Positions 54,733-64,000 of a DNA stretch of 64,000 nt are shown here, piece after piece. The position numbers and the translations under genes were made by a program. Numbering within the stretch: position 1 is the first letter of the stretch; each line of letters begins with the position of its first letter. Where the stretch lies: assembly GCA_947396885.1 (NCBI GenBank), contig OX377202.1:9796001-9860000 (forward strand). Reading direction: 5' to 3'. Under the pieces are notes generated by a model. That model was given only the letters and a program-made list of their open reading frames with translations, was not told the DNA's origin and did no database searches. This DNA is from Heligmosomoides polygyrus polygyrus. Lineage: Eukaryota > Nematoda > Chromadorea > Rhabditida > Heligmosomidae.

Positions 54733-55027
54733 GGACTCGCGTAGCGCAGTCGGAGGAGGTGTCGACGTCTAGTTTACCCGAAAACAGGTTCTTGGTTCGG
54801 ATTTCTCTCCCAGGCCAACCAACCTTTCCATCCTTCAGGGGTAGGTGAATTGGTACCAGACTTGTCTGAGAAGGATAAAGCGCTGACCTGTTTATTGGCT
54901 GGCCATTCTCATTGTTTGGCCAGATACGCATTCAAATCACCTCCACAACATCTCTTGGAAGTAGAATGCGAGGCGCATCCCAAAATGGATTGAGTAATGC
55001 CGTCATTTATCCTTTTATCCTTTATCC
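54733..55027 (+). repeat. SINE-1, full length
   Basis: GGGACTCGCGTAGCGCAGTCGG head and a TTTATCCTTTTATCCTTTATCC-like tail (in parts). CGGGAAGTGGGA and CGGAAAGTGTGGGA flank it as a decayed TSD. Confidence 0.93.
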
Positions 55028-55104
55028 CCGGAAAGTGTGGGAAGCATGCTTCATTGAAACCAACGTTCTTGCTTGGAAAGAAATTAGACGTAAAAAGGGA
55101 GCAA

Positions 55105-55348
55105 GCGATGATGGACGGCGTTAATCAATCCCTTTAGGATGCGCCATGCATTCTACTTCTAGGGGATGTAGTAAAGGTCATTTGAATGCGTGCACAACCA
55201 ACGATCAACTCTATCCTTCCAAGTCAAGTCTGGTACCAATTCATCGATCTCGGAGTAAAGCAACGCTTGGTTGGCATGAGCGGATCCGAACCAAGAGCCG
55301 AGATGCACGAGACACTCGCCGCCTACTCCGATTGCGCTACAACACGCT
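55105..55348 (-). repeat. SINE-1, deleted copy
   Basis: GGACGGCGTTAATCAATCCC to CTACTCCGATTGCGCTACAACACG. Core shortened. Confidence 0.85.
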
Positions 55349-55469
55349 CTTTCTTGCTTTCTTAAATCTTGTTTTTAGAGTTTTGAATTGCTTATTTAAT
55401 CCTGCGTTTAATAGGTAAATACAGTAACCAGAAAAGCACAACCTAACGATGAATTATCAAATCAAGATG

Positions 55470-55895
55470 CACGTGGTAGCGCAGCCGGAACAGACGTCAG
55501 CTGTCGCGTACAATTGATTCCAAGTTCCTGGTTCAGATCTGACGCCCAGGTCAACCAAGCCTTCCATCCCCCAGGGTTCCGGAAATTGGCGAATTTGTGC
55601 CAGACCTATGTGACGAGGCTGGAACACCAAGTTGTCTGCTGTTACAATGATGTTTTATTGCGAACAAAACTCTAGCTCCTGACGGGTCTCGAACAAGCAC
55701 TTCCGTATGACCATGCGGGAATGCACTACGCTATTGCACCACCTGAGCTGTTTAATCGAACTTTCCTCGGTGGACCATGGCAAGTCAATGTGTAAAGCCA
55801 AATATGCATTCAAAACGCTTGCACGACATCCCTTAGAAGTAGAATGCGTGGAGCATCTCGTCAGGGATATTTACTAAGGCCATCCTGCATCCTTT
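55470..55895 (+). repeat. SINE-1 split by a tRNA-like-2 unit
   Basis: The head (GCACGTGGTAGCGCAGCCGG, CCTGGTTCAGATCTGACGCC) runs to 55605. The 3' part (GGACCATGGCAAGTCAATG to CATCCTTTACC) starts about 55768. An antisense tRNA-like-2 lies between them. Confidence 0.85.
55655..55766 (-). repeat. tRNA-like-2 unit nested in SINE-1
   Basis: Complement shows GGTGGTGCAATAGCGTAGTG, a TTGTTCGAGACCCGTC B box and CTAGAGTTTTGTTCGCAA flank. Confidence 0.65.
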
Positions 55896-55904
55896 ACCTT
55901 CTGG

Positions 55905-56395
55905 TAAACTAACAATGTTCCGGAAGAATAATTTGAAAACACTTGCGAATAAAAGAAAGCACGCATCACAGTTTGAAATGTTGTTTGAGGTGTACTATAA
56001 AGGAATCCCAACATACTCAGGTGCATTTCAATGATTTTTTCTCATTTTCAGTAATAAGCTAGTTGACTAACCTAACACGATAGAATGGCGCGTGTAGCGC
56101 AGTCGAAGGAAGTGCCGGTTGTCGCGTGCACCCGAAACCAGGTTCCTGGTTCGGGTTTCCCTCCCAGGCTAACTAACCCCTCCATCCCTCCGGGGTCAGT
56201 GAATTGATACCAGACATGTCTAGGAAGGATAGAGCGCTGGCAGTAGAGCGCTTGTTCATTGGATGGCCATTGTAAGACATTGTTTGGCCAAATATGCGCT
56301 CAAATCACTTCCACGGCATCCAGTAGAAGAACTAGAATGCGTGGCGCATCTTCCAAGGGATTTGCTAACTCCATTCGTCATGCTTTGTCTTTTAT
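55905..56395 (+). repeat. Tandem duplication unit 1 with SINE-1
   Basis: AAACTAACAATGTTCCGGAA, an AT-rich spacer, GACTAACCTAACACGATAG, then SINE-1 (56087-56395: GGCGCGTGTAGCGCAGTCG). The SINE has an extra GGCAGTAGAGCGCT near the core. Confidence 0.85.
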
Positions 56396-56905
56396 TAAAC
56401 TAACAATGTTCAGGAACAATAATTCAAAGACACCAAAAGAGAAGAAAGCACTGACCGGAACCATAAACGTTCTTTGAAATGACACTGAAGGGTATTCTAA
56501 AAGGGATTCACAACATATTCAATGTGGCGCGTAGCTTTAGGAAGCGTTTTGTTTATTTTAATGATTTTTTTCTAGTTTTTGGTGAAAAACCAGTGAACTA
56601 ACCTAGCATGATAGGATGGAACGTGCAGTGCAGTCGGGGAAGGTGCCGACTGTCTTGTTCACCCGATATTCTCGGTTCGGATTTCCCGCCTACACCAACC
56701 CTCCGTTCCTTCAGGGATCGGTGAATTGGTACCAGACTTGTCTGGGAGGGATAAAGCGCTGACTTGATCATCGTCTGACCACTGTAAGTCATTGTATGAC
56801 CAAATACGAACTCAAATCGCCTCCATGGCATCCAGTAGAAGTAGGATGCGCGGCGTATCTCAAAAGCGATTGAGCAACGAGCCGTCCTTTATCCTTCATC
56901 CTTCT
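56396..56905 (+). repeat. Tandem duplication unit 2 with SINE-1
   Basis: AAACTAACAATGTTCAGGAA, spacer, GAACTAACCTAGCATGATAG, then SINE-1 (56617-56905). Same order as unit 1, so the whole segment of about 500 bp was duplicated. Confidence 0.85.
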
Positions 56906-57658
56906 AACACGATATCCTAACAAAGCGCCGCGCGAATTCGCTAAAGAATCAACGTAACGGACCGCAGAGAGCGCTCTATTGAATCCATCGTCGTCGACGA
57001 CGATTTGACCGGTTGTACGCTGGCCGCGACGGCGGCTGTGGCTGGTGTTGGTGGAGTCTTTTGTCCGGGACGCGTCGACGACGATGGGCGCCGGCACTAC
57101 GATCGCTCGAGCGCTAGCTCCCGTAGTGGTCGTTGTGAATTGGAGAACTCGTCGCAGACGTCGTCGACGACGACGAAAATCGCTGCGCGGATTTAGCTCG
57201 ACGAATAGCCCGCCGGCTAAAGCCCCGCAAAAAGAACGTCAAGCGACCATGTTCAGTTGTTCGAATTGGGCGACTTTTCCGCTTTCGGGGGTTCCACTCG
57301 GCAGGGTCGCTGTGACCGTCGTCGATGAGTTTCTTTTCGGACTTCCTCGACCTGCTCCAAAACCACTGCAGGTGGTCGTGCGCGAAATAAATGGCCAGAC
57401 TATATAGACGAGCACGCGAAAATAGTGACCAGTTGTGTACCAGCACTCAGGTCGGTCTAAAGGCTACGCCAAATAAATCGACACTTGTCATCTAATACAA
57501 ATCTTTTAGAGGATTATAGGTGTTTGTTGTGGGGCTAGGACGTTAGCTATCGATCCATCGATCGATATTATGGATTTTCAGCAGATCATTGTTGCATATG
57601 AGTTGGTCACCGATGGATATTGTCTACTTGTAGCGAAGCCCGTTCATCGCTCATTATA
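56906..57658. other. GC-rich block, no recognised gene
   Basis: 56930-57420 is GC-rich with GTCGTCGACGACG words. Frames of 102-120 codons occur on both strands, including one with an Arg run. None is recognised. GACTATATAGACG at 57398-57410 could serve as a TATA box on either strand. No exon boundaries can be placed. Confidence 0.3.
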
Positions 57659-58920
57659 TTAGGTTGGAAAAAAAGTCTTTTCATTTTTTTTCAAAGATTT
57701 ATTACTTCACAACTACAAGGTCAAATCAACTGAGATAAACTCCATTTTGTTCCACTACACTTCTCCAAAGACTGGGTAATTTTCCAATTCTTCTCGCTTA
57801 AAAGACTGCAGTTCTGGAGTCGAACCATTGCTGAATCCAATTTTTGACGTCTTCATCCTCTTCAAAATATTTCTTTCCAATTTCTTGCTTGAGAGCACGG
57901 AAGAAATGGCATTCGGTAAGGGCGAGTTCAGGGCTATACGGTGGATGTGGCATACCTCCCAGCAAAGCTCCTTTATTGTTTTTCTTGCGAGTCTTGCAAC
58001 ATGTGGCTTTGCATCGTCATGCAGGATCATCACCTTTGACGTCTCCGGCCTGTTTTCTTGGAAAGCTGCGGCGACTTTATGGAGTTGGCCACTGTATGTG
58101 GCAGCAGTAAGTGTCTCTCCACTTCTGAGAGTTTGCCGATAAATCACTCCTCTGATATCCACCAAACACTCAAGAGAATCTTCCGTTCGTGAACATTGGG
58201 CTTGAGATCAGACTTAGGGCTCTCTCCCTTTTGTACCCATTGCCTTTTCTTCGGAAGTTGGCACACAGAACCCAGGACTCTTCGCCTGTCACAATCCGCG
58301 GAAGAAACGATTTTCTTCCTTATCTGAACAGAAGAGAAGCAGCGATGGAGAGCCGTCGACCTTTCTGAGTGTCTGACAGGGCATGTGGGATCCAAGCTCC
58401 AAATTTCTATGAAAGCCAAGATTCTTCAGATGGATTCCTACTATCCTATGAGACGCTTCGAGCTTCTCTGCCAGTTGACGTGTCGTCTGCCTACTATCGG
58501 TACGAAGAAGATGGAGTAGTTTAGTGCCGTCCAATTCAGTTGGCCCTCCTGACCTTCTTTGTCTTCGAGTGAATAATCTCCCTTTAAAAACTTTCCGAAC
58601 CACTCGTAACAGGCGCGATGAGTAGTAGATCCCAAGCCATATATATGGTTAATTTGGTCTGCTGCCCGACGTGCTGTGGATTCTTTAATGAATTCTTGAA
58701 GAATGCCGTGCTGAAAACGGCCATGAGGTAGATCTGGCATTGAGTTCGGAAGATTGGATGGATAACGAATTACAAGAAGAGTCTTAACCTGTGTCCGCGT
58801 GCGAACGGTAGACAAGTGTGATAGGATTACGAAATCAGCAATCAACGTTGGCTAGTGCGTTTACAAGGGGAAGGGTAAAAAAAATTTCGAAGTGTGAAGA
58901 GACTTTTTTTCCAACCTAAT
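57659..58920 (-). mobile_element. mariner element, complete ends (mariner-E)
   Basis: ITRs TTAGGTTGGAAAAAAAGTCT at both ends (left plus strand from 57659, right on the complement to 58920), flanked by TA (57657-57658 and 58921-58922). 1262 bp. Confidence 0.95.
57755..58845 (-). pseudogene. mariner transposase, degraded
   Basis: Read right to left. 58845-58441 carries RFQHGILQEFIKESTARRAADQINHIYG and CYEWFGKFLKGDYSLED in two segments, the first helix-turn-helix of SETMAR-type mariners. 58603-58289 continues with TRQLAEKLEASHRIVGIHL. Later segments give a worn first catalytic region and VMILHDDAKPHVARLA (second Asp). After another shift comes HPPYSPELALTECHFF, where the third catalytic Asp is Glu. 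At least three shifts. Confidence 0.9.
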
Positions 58921-59904
58921 ATTTAAACAATTCTCAGCTCATACGTACGTACGTAGCTGCAGAGAAAAATAAATAATATCGATTAATATTAGTCAATCGA
59001 TCAACGCTGCTTTGGCGTTGTGAACCAAGAAACTGATAACCTTTTTCGTATCAGCTAGAAAATATCAATAAAGTTGATCGATTGATGACTCAGCTCGAAT
59101 TTTTTTACGAGGCATGTCCAACGGTTGGCGACGCGCAGGACGAACTCACTGCATGATGTACGGACTAACTCAGTAATAAGCAGTCGAATCATTAATTTAG
59201 TTATATAAATTAAAAATAGAAAGTGAAAGATAGAAAATGAAAGCGGGTAGAGCTTAGGCCTAGCAGAAGCGACTACTGTTAATAACCGATCGATACTGAT
59301 AGACTTATCAATATTGCTCATTTATTGTGAAATCCACCGACCGAACTACCTACATATTTATTCACATTGATCCCCTAGATAGTATTGAGTTGATTGGTTT
59401 ACCCATGTATAGAGCCTCGTCAGCGGTCATCAATTTTGCGCGAACGAACGAACCATTCAAATTTTTCGTTTGCACACTCCTAGACCGAGCGGACAGTCTG
59501 ACAGGCTTGGCTTAGGTTTTATCCTAGAGATCCATTATATCGATCGATGTTGACTAGCAGAATGATGCTGTTTACTTGTTGTTATGTCTATCTACCGATC
59601 ATCACGTGATGCTTAGCTGCCGATTGACTCTGGCAACTAATTTTGCGCGGACCGTGTGACAGATAAACGGACTGATGGCTTGGTGTGAGGACCGAGAAGC
59701 ACCACTCAACGCTGTTCATTCTCAATTCCTTCTTCTTCAAAGAAAGGTGGCAGCTCTCGCTTTTCTACAGCTTTCGGAAGGACATCGTGATTCTGGACTG
59801 TATTTCTTCTGTTCTCATTCCTTATCCACCTCTGGGATTTCCTCCATCCAGTCTTCTGTGTCACTCATTTCGCTCTCGACTTCAATTCTTCTATTACTCT
59901 GCAG
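58921..59904. other. No recognised repeat; ATCGAT-rich words
   Basis: Contains CGATTAATATTAGTCAATCG, GATCGATTGATG and ATCGATCGATG words like those in the 108-bp array and near 57550, plus ACGTACGTACGTA at 58943. A frame at 59675-59968 overlaps the candidate exon below. Confidence 0.3.
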
Positions 59905-60351
59905 ACTTTTGAAGCCGTTCAAACCAACTCCTCTGCAGGCTACCAACATTCCGGTTTCGGTATGCTAACCATGAGTTATATTTACGATCCTAGTTCTTTT
60001 GAGCATGAAATTGCATTCTTCTCTTCGACGTTCCTTCAAAGATGACCTCTGTTTTCTGACATCAAGTCTATCTGGTTGTTTCGTTCGGATTCCTTCGTTC
60101 ACTTGCGCTGATATAACCGTCGGATTCTTGCTGATTGCTCGATTTTTAGCTTAACTGATTGTTTTTCTTCTTCAGGAACCATGAAGGTTCACTCCGACAC
60201 CACCGCACCGGACAAGGAGCTGACGAATCCTATACGACGGGTGGGTGATTCGAGAAATTGTATCGGGAGAAAGTCGCTGAGCGAGAGCGAAGGATCACTT
60301 ACAAATCTGGCGGCCTTTGGAACTTTATTTTTTCAAAATCAACTTGAATAA
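59905..60351 (+). CDS. Candidate terminal exons of an unrecognised host gene
   Basis: Exon 1 (59905-59959) follows CTATTACTCTGCAG and ends at a GTATGC donor; it reads TFEAVQTNSSAGYQHSGF plus one base. The 216-bp intron ends TTTTTCTTCTTCAG. Exon 2 (60176-60351) completes the split Gly codon in frame and reads TMKVHSDTTAPDKELTNP, then RKSLSESEGSLTNLAAFG to a TAA at 60349. AATAAA lies at 60355-60360. Phase agreement, nematode-like splice sites and a poly-A signal support a real 3' gene end. No family is recognised and upstream exons were not placed. An alternative is that exon 2 alone, with its ATG at 60181, is a small 56-residue gene. Confidence 0.38.
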
Positions 60352-60354
60352 CTG

Positions 60355-60360
60355 AATAAA
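60355..60360 (+). terminator. Possible polyadenylation signal
   Basis: AATAAA three bases after the TAA of the candidate terminal exon. The context is AT-rich, so chance is possible. Confidence 0.35.
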
Positions 60361-60891
60361 ACGTCCTCTTTCTCTAGAATTCAGGTTAACTTATACATCG
60401 AACTAGTAGTTTCAAAGACATTCGATTAGTTAGGAGCTTACATAATATTTGTTCTTAAAATGTTTTTACATTCTTTGCGGTTTAATTTGTCTGAAAACTC
60501 TACATCAGCTACGAAATCTGATGAAAGGGACGAATGTCTTCACAACGTTCGGTGCGAAATGTCTTTTATAAAAAATCAGGCTCCGCCTATTGTATAGAAA
60601 CATTTTTTTGCCACAATTTTCACAGCCATTTTCAGCATATGGATTTAAACTTTAGCAGCAATCTGACCTACATATGGGCTGGTTCATCGTAGAAGTTATT
60701 GCAGAATGGCACTGCCTTGTTCATATACGAAGTAGACGAACTTCTATGAGAATGCATCGACTTCCAAAGGAAGTCAATTTGCAAGATATTTTTGTCCAAA
60801 TGTCCGAGGATATCTTCTGCAGCAGCGAGGTTAGGGAGCTGGACAGGCTTCCCAATTCTCCCCGAATCGAGGCTCTCAATTCGACTAGTAA
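60361..60891. other. No recognised gene
   Basis: AT-rich, then frames of 76-83 codons near 60670-60920 on both strands, unrecognised. Confidence 0.3.
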
Positions 60892-61183
60892 AGGACATAG
60901 GACAAAGGATAAAGGGCGGCGTTAATCAGCCCCTTTTGAGATGTGCCATGAACTCTACTTCTACGGGATCTCGTGGAGGCGATTTGAATGTGTACTTGGC
61001 CATACAATGACTTGCGGTAGCCAGCCGATGAACAAGTCAGTGCTTTATCCTTCCCAGACATGTCTGGTACCAACTCCGGAGGGATGAAAGGCTTCGTTGG
61101 TCTGGGTGGGAATGTCGAACCAGGAACCTGGTGTGTGCACGAGACAACGGAACCTCCTCCGACTGCGCTACACGCGCCAAATC
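60892..61183 (-). repeat. SINE-1, full length
   Basis: Minus copy with an ACAAAGGATAAAGGGCGG tail and a CTCCTCCGACTGCGCTACACGCGCC head. Confidence 0.93.
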
Positions 61184-61189
61184 GAGTTA

Positions 61190-61370
61190 TGCCTAGTCCA
61201 ATCAAGCCTTTCATTCTTCCCAGGTCGGAGAATTAGTAATACACTTAAGCAAAAACGATAGAATACTGACTTGTCTATTAAATGGTCACCGCTCCTCAAT
61301 GCAAAGACTCAGATTGCCCTTCTCAGGACCCCTCAGAAGTAAAATTCATGGTGCGTTAAAGAAAACCAAC
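61190..61370 (+). repeat. SINE-1, old 3' part
   Basis: TAGTCCAATCAAGCCTTTCATT, CCCAGGTCGGAGAATTAGTA and ACTGACTTGTCTATTAAATGG. Head-to-head with the preceding copy. Confidence 0.65.
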
Positions 61371-61408
61371 CAAGGTTAGATTAGTACCAAGGTTCAGTCA
61401 GTACTTTT

Positions 61409-61685
61409 GCTAGTCAATCCCTTCTGGGATGCGCCGTGCATTCCGCTTCTTTGTCATAGAGGCAATTCGACTGCGTATTTAGCCTACACAATAAGCTTTG
61501 GTGGCCAGCTGATGAACAAGTAAGTGGTTTCTCTTCCCGGAGAAGTCTTACGCCAATTCACCAACACTAAGGGATTAAAGGAATACTTTGCCGGTCTGGG
61601 TGGGAAATTGAAATCGAGAACCTTGAAGTCGGAACTCGGAGTGCACGCGACAGTCGGCGCCTACTCTGGCACCACTCTCGCGGCC
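61409..61685 (-). repeat. SINE-1, diverged
   Basis: CAATCCCTTCTGGGATGCGCC to CGACAGTCGGCGCCTACTCTGG. Confidence 0.8.
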
Positions 61686-61710
61686 CTCATTATTCACCAT
61701 GAAATGTGTA

Positions 61711-61830
61711 GACCGCAATAGTCGCGAAGTTCGGCCGCATTGAGAGGTGGGAACGCCAGCCATTCAGGTCGATTATGATTGGCTGGCATCCTTCCACTTC
61801 TTGATGCTGCCCATCTTCGCGACATGTACC
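61711..61830. mobile_element. GGTACATGTCGCGAA-family MITE, short form
   Basis: AATAGTCGCGAAGTTCGGCCG and GCCCATCTTCGCGACATGTACC are inverted; the right end matches 29675-29699. Inner GCCAGCCA and TGGCTGGC also pair. Confidence 0.65.
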
Positions 61831-62899
61831 GCGAAGACTTACCACAAACAGCTTACATCTGTGAGCTCTCATAAGGTTAATATCTTGTGAATGAAGCTAA
61901 ATCTCAACTCACCCATAACTGAATTACCGGTGATTTTTTTAAAGATCACCTACGTTTTCGATGCAAGGCAAAACCACTGCCTTACGTTTCATGTTCTTAT
62001 ATTGCTATTACTTCAAGCTACGATACCTACTTCGTTCTTCGACGTCTGCTTTGGTGAATAAGCCGGTTCAGCAAATATTCTTTTTTGTGTTTTTAATTGA
62101 AACTTAATCAAACCTGTTGAATTTGAACACTAGATCTTAATAAGTTTCTAATTTCCAGATTGGTATTGGAGCGAGGCGTTACGATTTTCGTTTAGTCATG
62201 GTAAAGCAGGGTTCTTAAATTATTGTCTGCCAAGCGCAAGAAATCTACCATATTTCGCCCTTCTCACCAGATTCCATATTTTCTAAGATGCCACCGCGTA
62301 CGTTTCGTTCACGTCACCGACGACTTTTGTAAAAAAAATTTTAAGGAATGTTTTTGTTTTTGTGTTTAGCAAGAGTAAAATCGTCCATAGGAAGCCACGT
62401 TAGTGTGTCTGTTTCCTTTTTCCTGGCGTGACCAGTATTTTTTGCTAATTTTTTCCGTGGTCCTTGATATTCTGAGTTTTTTCCGCTTCTTCTGTGCTTA
62501 GTAGCTACAAAATGTCCTCAGTACTATGACCGCCACCAGTCTTTACTCTCTAGTCGATATCACGCGGTGAGACTCCGTGCTCAGCTGACCATTATCAGAT
62601 TCTTCGACTCCTTCCAAACCACCTTGTAAGCAGCACTTCAAGCTTTTTTCTGTGCTTCGGGTCGCGATAAGATTGCCGGCGTGAACTATAGTGCTTACGT
62701 TTTGCTAGTGGAATCCATACGTTATACACGTTGTAATCGCCTTTTATAGTACGAGCCTATCGCCTTTTTGTTCTAAAGCGTGTACCCGTGCATGTTTTTG
62801 AACGGATATGGTGCGATGAGTGATGGGGTAGATTGATCCCACCGTTTATGTACGAAGATGGAGCCATGCGATGTGGCGAGACAATTTTAAAGCCACTAG
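61831..62899. other. No recognised gene
   Basis: AT-rich; no frame above about 60 codons and no repeat ends identified. Confidence 0.35.
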
Positions 62900-63130
62900 C
62901 GGCCAATTGTAGGAGGAGGCTCTGGTTGTTGCGTGCGTTCCCGCCCAGGCCAACCAAGCCTTCCACCCCCCCCCCCCCCCCGCCAGGGTCGGTGACTTGG
63001 TAAAGACACACTGACTTGTTCATCGGCTGGCCACCGCAAGTCATTGTATGGGCCAGATGAGCATCCATGTTGCCTCTACGATATTGCGTAAAAGTAGATT
63101 GCACGGCGCATCCCAAAAAACGAATTGACC
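62900..63130 (+). repeat. SINE-1 with expanded poly-C
   Basis: CCCGCCCAGGCCAACCAAGCC, then a 16-base C run (62966-62981) where most copies have CATCCCTCCGGGG, then the normal core and 3' block. The head is partly deleted. Confidence 0.85.
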
Positions 63131-63299
63131 AGTAATCCACAATCTTTTTACCTTTTGCATGTGACATCATGGTGCCGCATAAACGTCCATCAGCCTACCA
63201 AAACTTCCCACAAAAAATTGATTCTGCTTGTACAGAGACCATAAAAATTAAGCGTAGTGAAGAACTTTCAATATTTTACGCTTCATAGAACATTAGGAA
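63131..63299. other. No recognised feature
   Basis: Short AT-rich spacer. Confidence 0.3.
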
Positions 63300-63640
63300 A
63301 ATCGAACAGTAAATATTTTCACGTCAAACCTGACACTTTTCAAATCAGATTGGAGACTTTTTAAATTGAAGCGCCCTCCAAATTAATATAGGTCTCTCTA
63401 AGAAGGTCAAAATTTTATCTCAATAAAATCCACTTATTGGAAAATTTGGAACTCACCTGGCTCAAAAGGGCATTCTAGGGCAAATTTGAAAATCTATAAA
63501 AATTTTGTTTTATTAGAGAAAAATATTGGTGGAAACTCTATTTTAATGTGCAGGAAACAAATTGTTCGTGTTACATAAAGAGATCGCGCTATGCGCTCGT
63601 CTAGCGTATCGAAAATTTTTATTCGATGTGCAATTGAGTT
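63300..63640 (+). repeat. AT-1, diverged
   Basis: TTTTCACGTCAAACCTGACAC, CTTTTCAAATCAGATTGG and AAAGAGATCGCGCTATGCGCTCG follow the family order. Confidence 0.55.
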
Positions 63641-64000
63641 TACTTCAAACATCGACGTGAAAATATGTGTGTTATCTATAAATCTTTATGTTATATCGTT
63701 AACAAGTGTTAATTCTTCGCAAGCAGAATTTTCGCAGTCAATCAAAGAAAAATCGCGGCGTCCTAGGCGAGTGCATGGCTTAATCTCGTCTTTTAATGCA
63801 CATCAATTGTTGCCATCTTTCGCTTTAAAACGGGCGACCATTATCTTTTTTACAAAACTTTTTTTTTTCGGAAAAAATTCAGCGTCTTCACTTGAATTTA
63901 AAATTTTCAAAGACAGTCCAACTTAATTATCCTCTTTCGAAAAATCTGTCTAACCTTCACGACGAGTCTCTAGTTTAACATAGAAGACACTCGTTTTTGA
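63641..64000. other. AT-rich window end
   Basis: CGAGTGCATGGCTTAATCTCG near 63770 resembles the AT-1 GCGCCATGCACTCG block in the other orientation. No gene recognised. Confidence 0.3.

Noticed and set aside
57045..57446. 110-120-codon frames on both strands in the GC-rich block
   Set aside because: Both strands are open because of GTCGTCGACGACG-type composition; no basis to choose one.
1..64000. Bacterial contamination, prophage or defence system
   Set aside because: No operon-like gene runs, ribosome binding sites, or phage or bacterial proteins. All recognisable proteins are LINE or mariner enzymes typical of animals.

Overview
The window looks like nuclear DNA of a nematode, most probably a strongylid or hookworm-like (clade V) worm. 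That is an inference. It rests on an RTE-type LINE with an apurinic-like endonuclease plus reverse transcriptase, several families of mariner elements, short pyrimidine-rich TTTTCAG-type splice acceptors, and an AT-rich background with no bacterial-style operons. No intact host gene could be identified with confidence. Almost everything that can be read is mobile DNA, much of it nested.

The dominant component is a tRNA-derived SINE of about 290 bp, called SINE-1 here. It has a box A (TAGCGCAGTCGG), a box B (GGTTCGGATTTCC), a conserved hairpin near its 3' end and a CTTTATCC-type tail. More than 35 full or partial copies lie on both strands, and several have exact 10 to 13 bp target-site duplications (TSDs). 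A second, shorter tRNA-like family (tRNA-like-2) supplies about eleven further copies, one head-to-head pair and both arms of a foldback element.

Layout. 1-8 kb: SINE-1 copies, a 5'-truncated LINE with a 12-bp TSD (2240-2820), two abutting tandem arrays (3175-4244), a foldback (5229-5957), and a Harbinger-like element nested in a palindromic MITE (6693-7680). 9-15 kb: a triple-nested SINE/TIR/SINE locus (9026-10015), an almost complete mariner (11477-12768), and MITEs of the GGCCGGATTCATCAA family. 16-20 kb: a 3.4-kb RTE-like LINE (16366-19791) with three frameshifts, set between two copies of an AT-rich repeat. 20-33 kb: SINEs, LINE tails, MITEs and an internally deleted mariner (31654-32209). 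33.7-35.1 kb: a mariner whose transposase is split by a SINE. 36-46 kb: AT-rich repeats, a SINE inserted in a SINE (38680-39215), a perfect 34-bp hairpin (40127-40204), and a LINE tail inserted in an AT-rich repeat. 46.8-48.1 kb: a third mariner beside a GC-rich block that may be a first exon on the minus strand. 49-57 kb: SINEs, a 204-bp MITE with an 8-bp TSD (51773-51976), and a tandem duplication that includes a SINE. 57.6-58.9 kb: a fourth mariner. 59.9-60.4 kb: the best candidate for host coding exons. 60.9-64 kb: SINEs, a MITE and AT-rich sequence.

Functionally, the LINE and mariner frames are all broken, so no autonomous element in the window looks active. The SINEs and MITEs depend on enzymes supplied elsewhere. 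The SINE tail does not match the 3' ends of either LINE family seen here, so the LINE that mobilises SINE-1 is probably not in this window.
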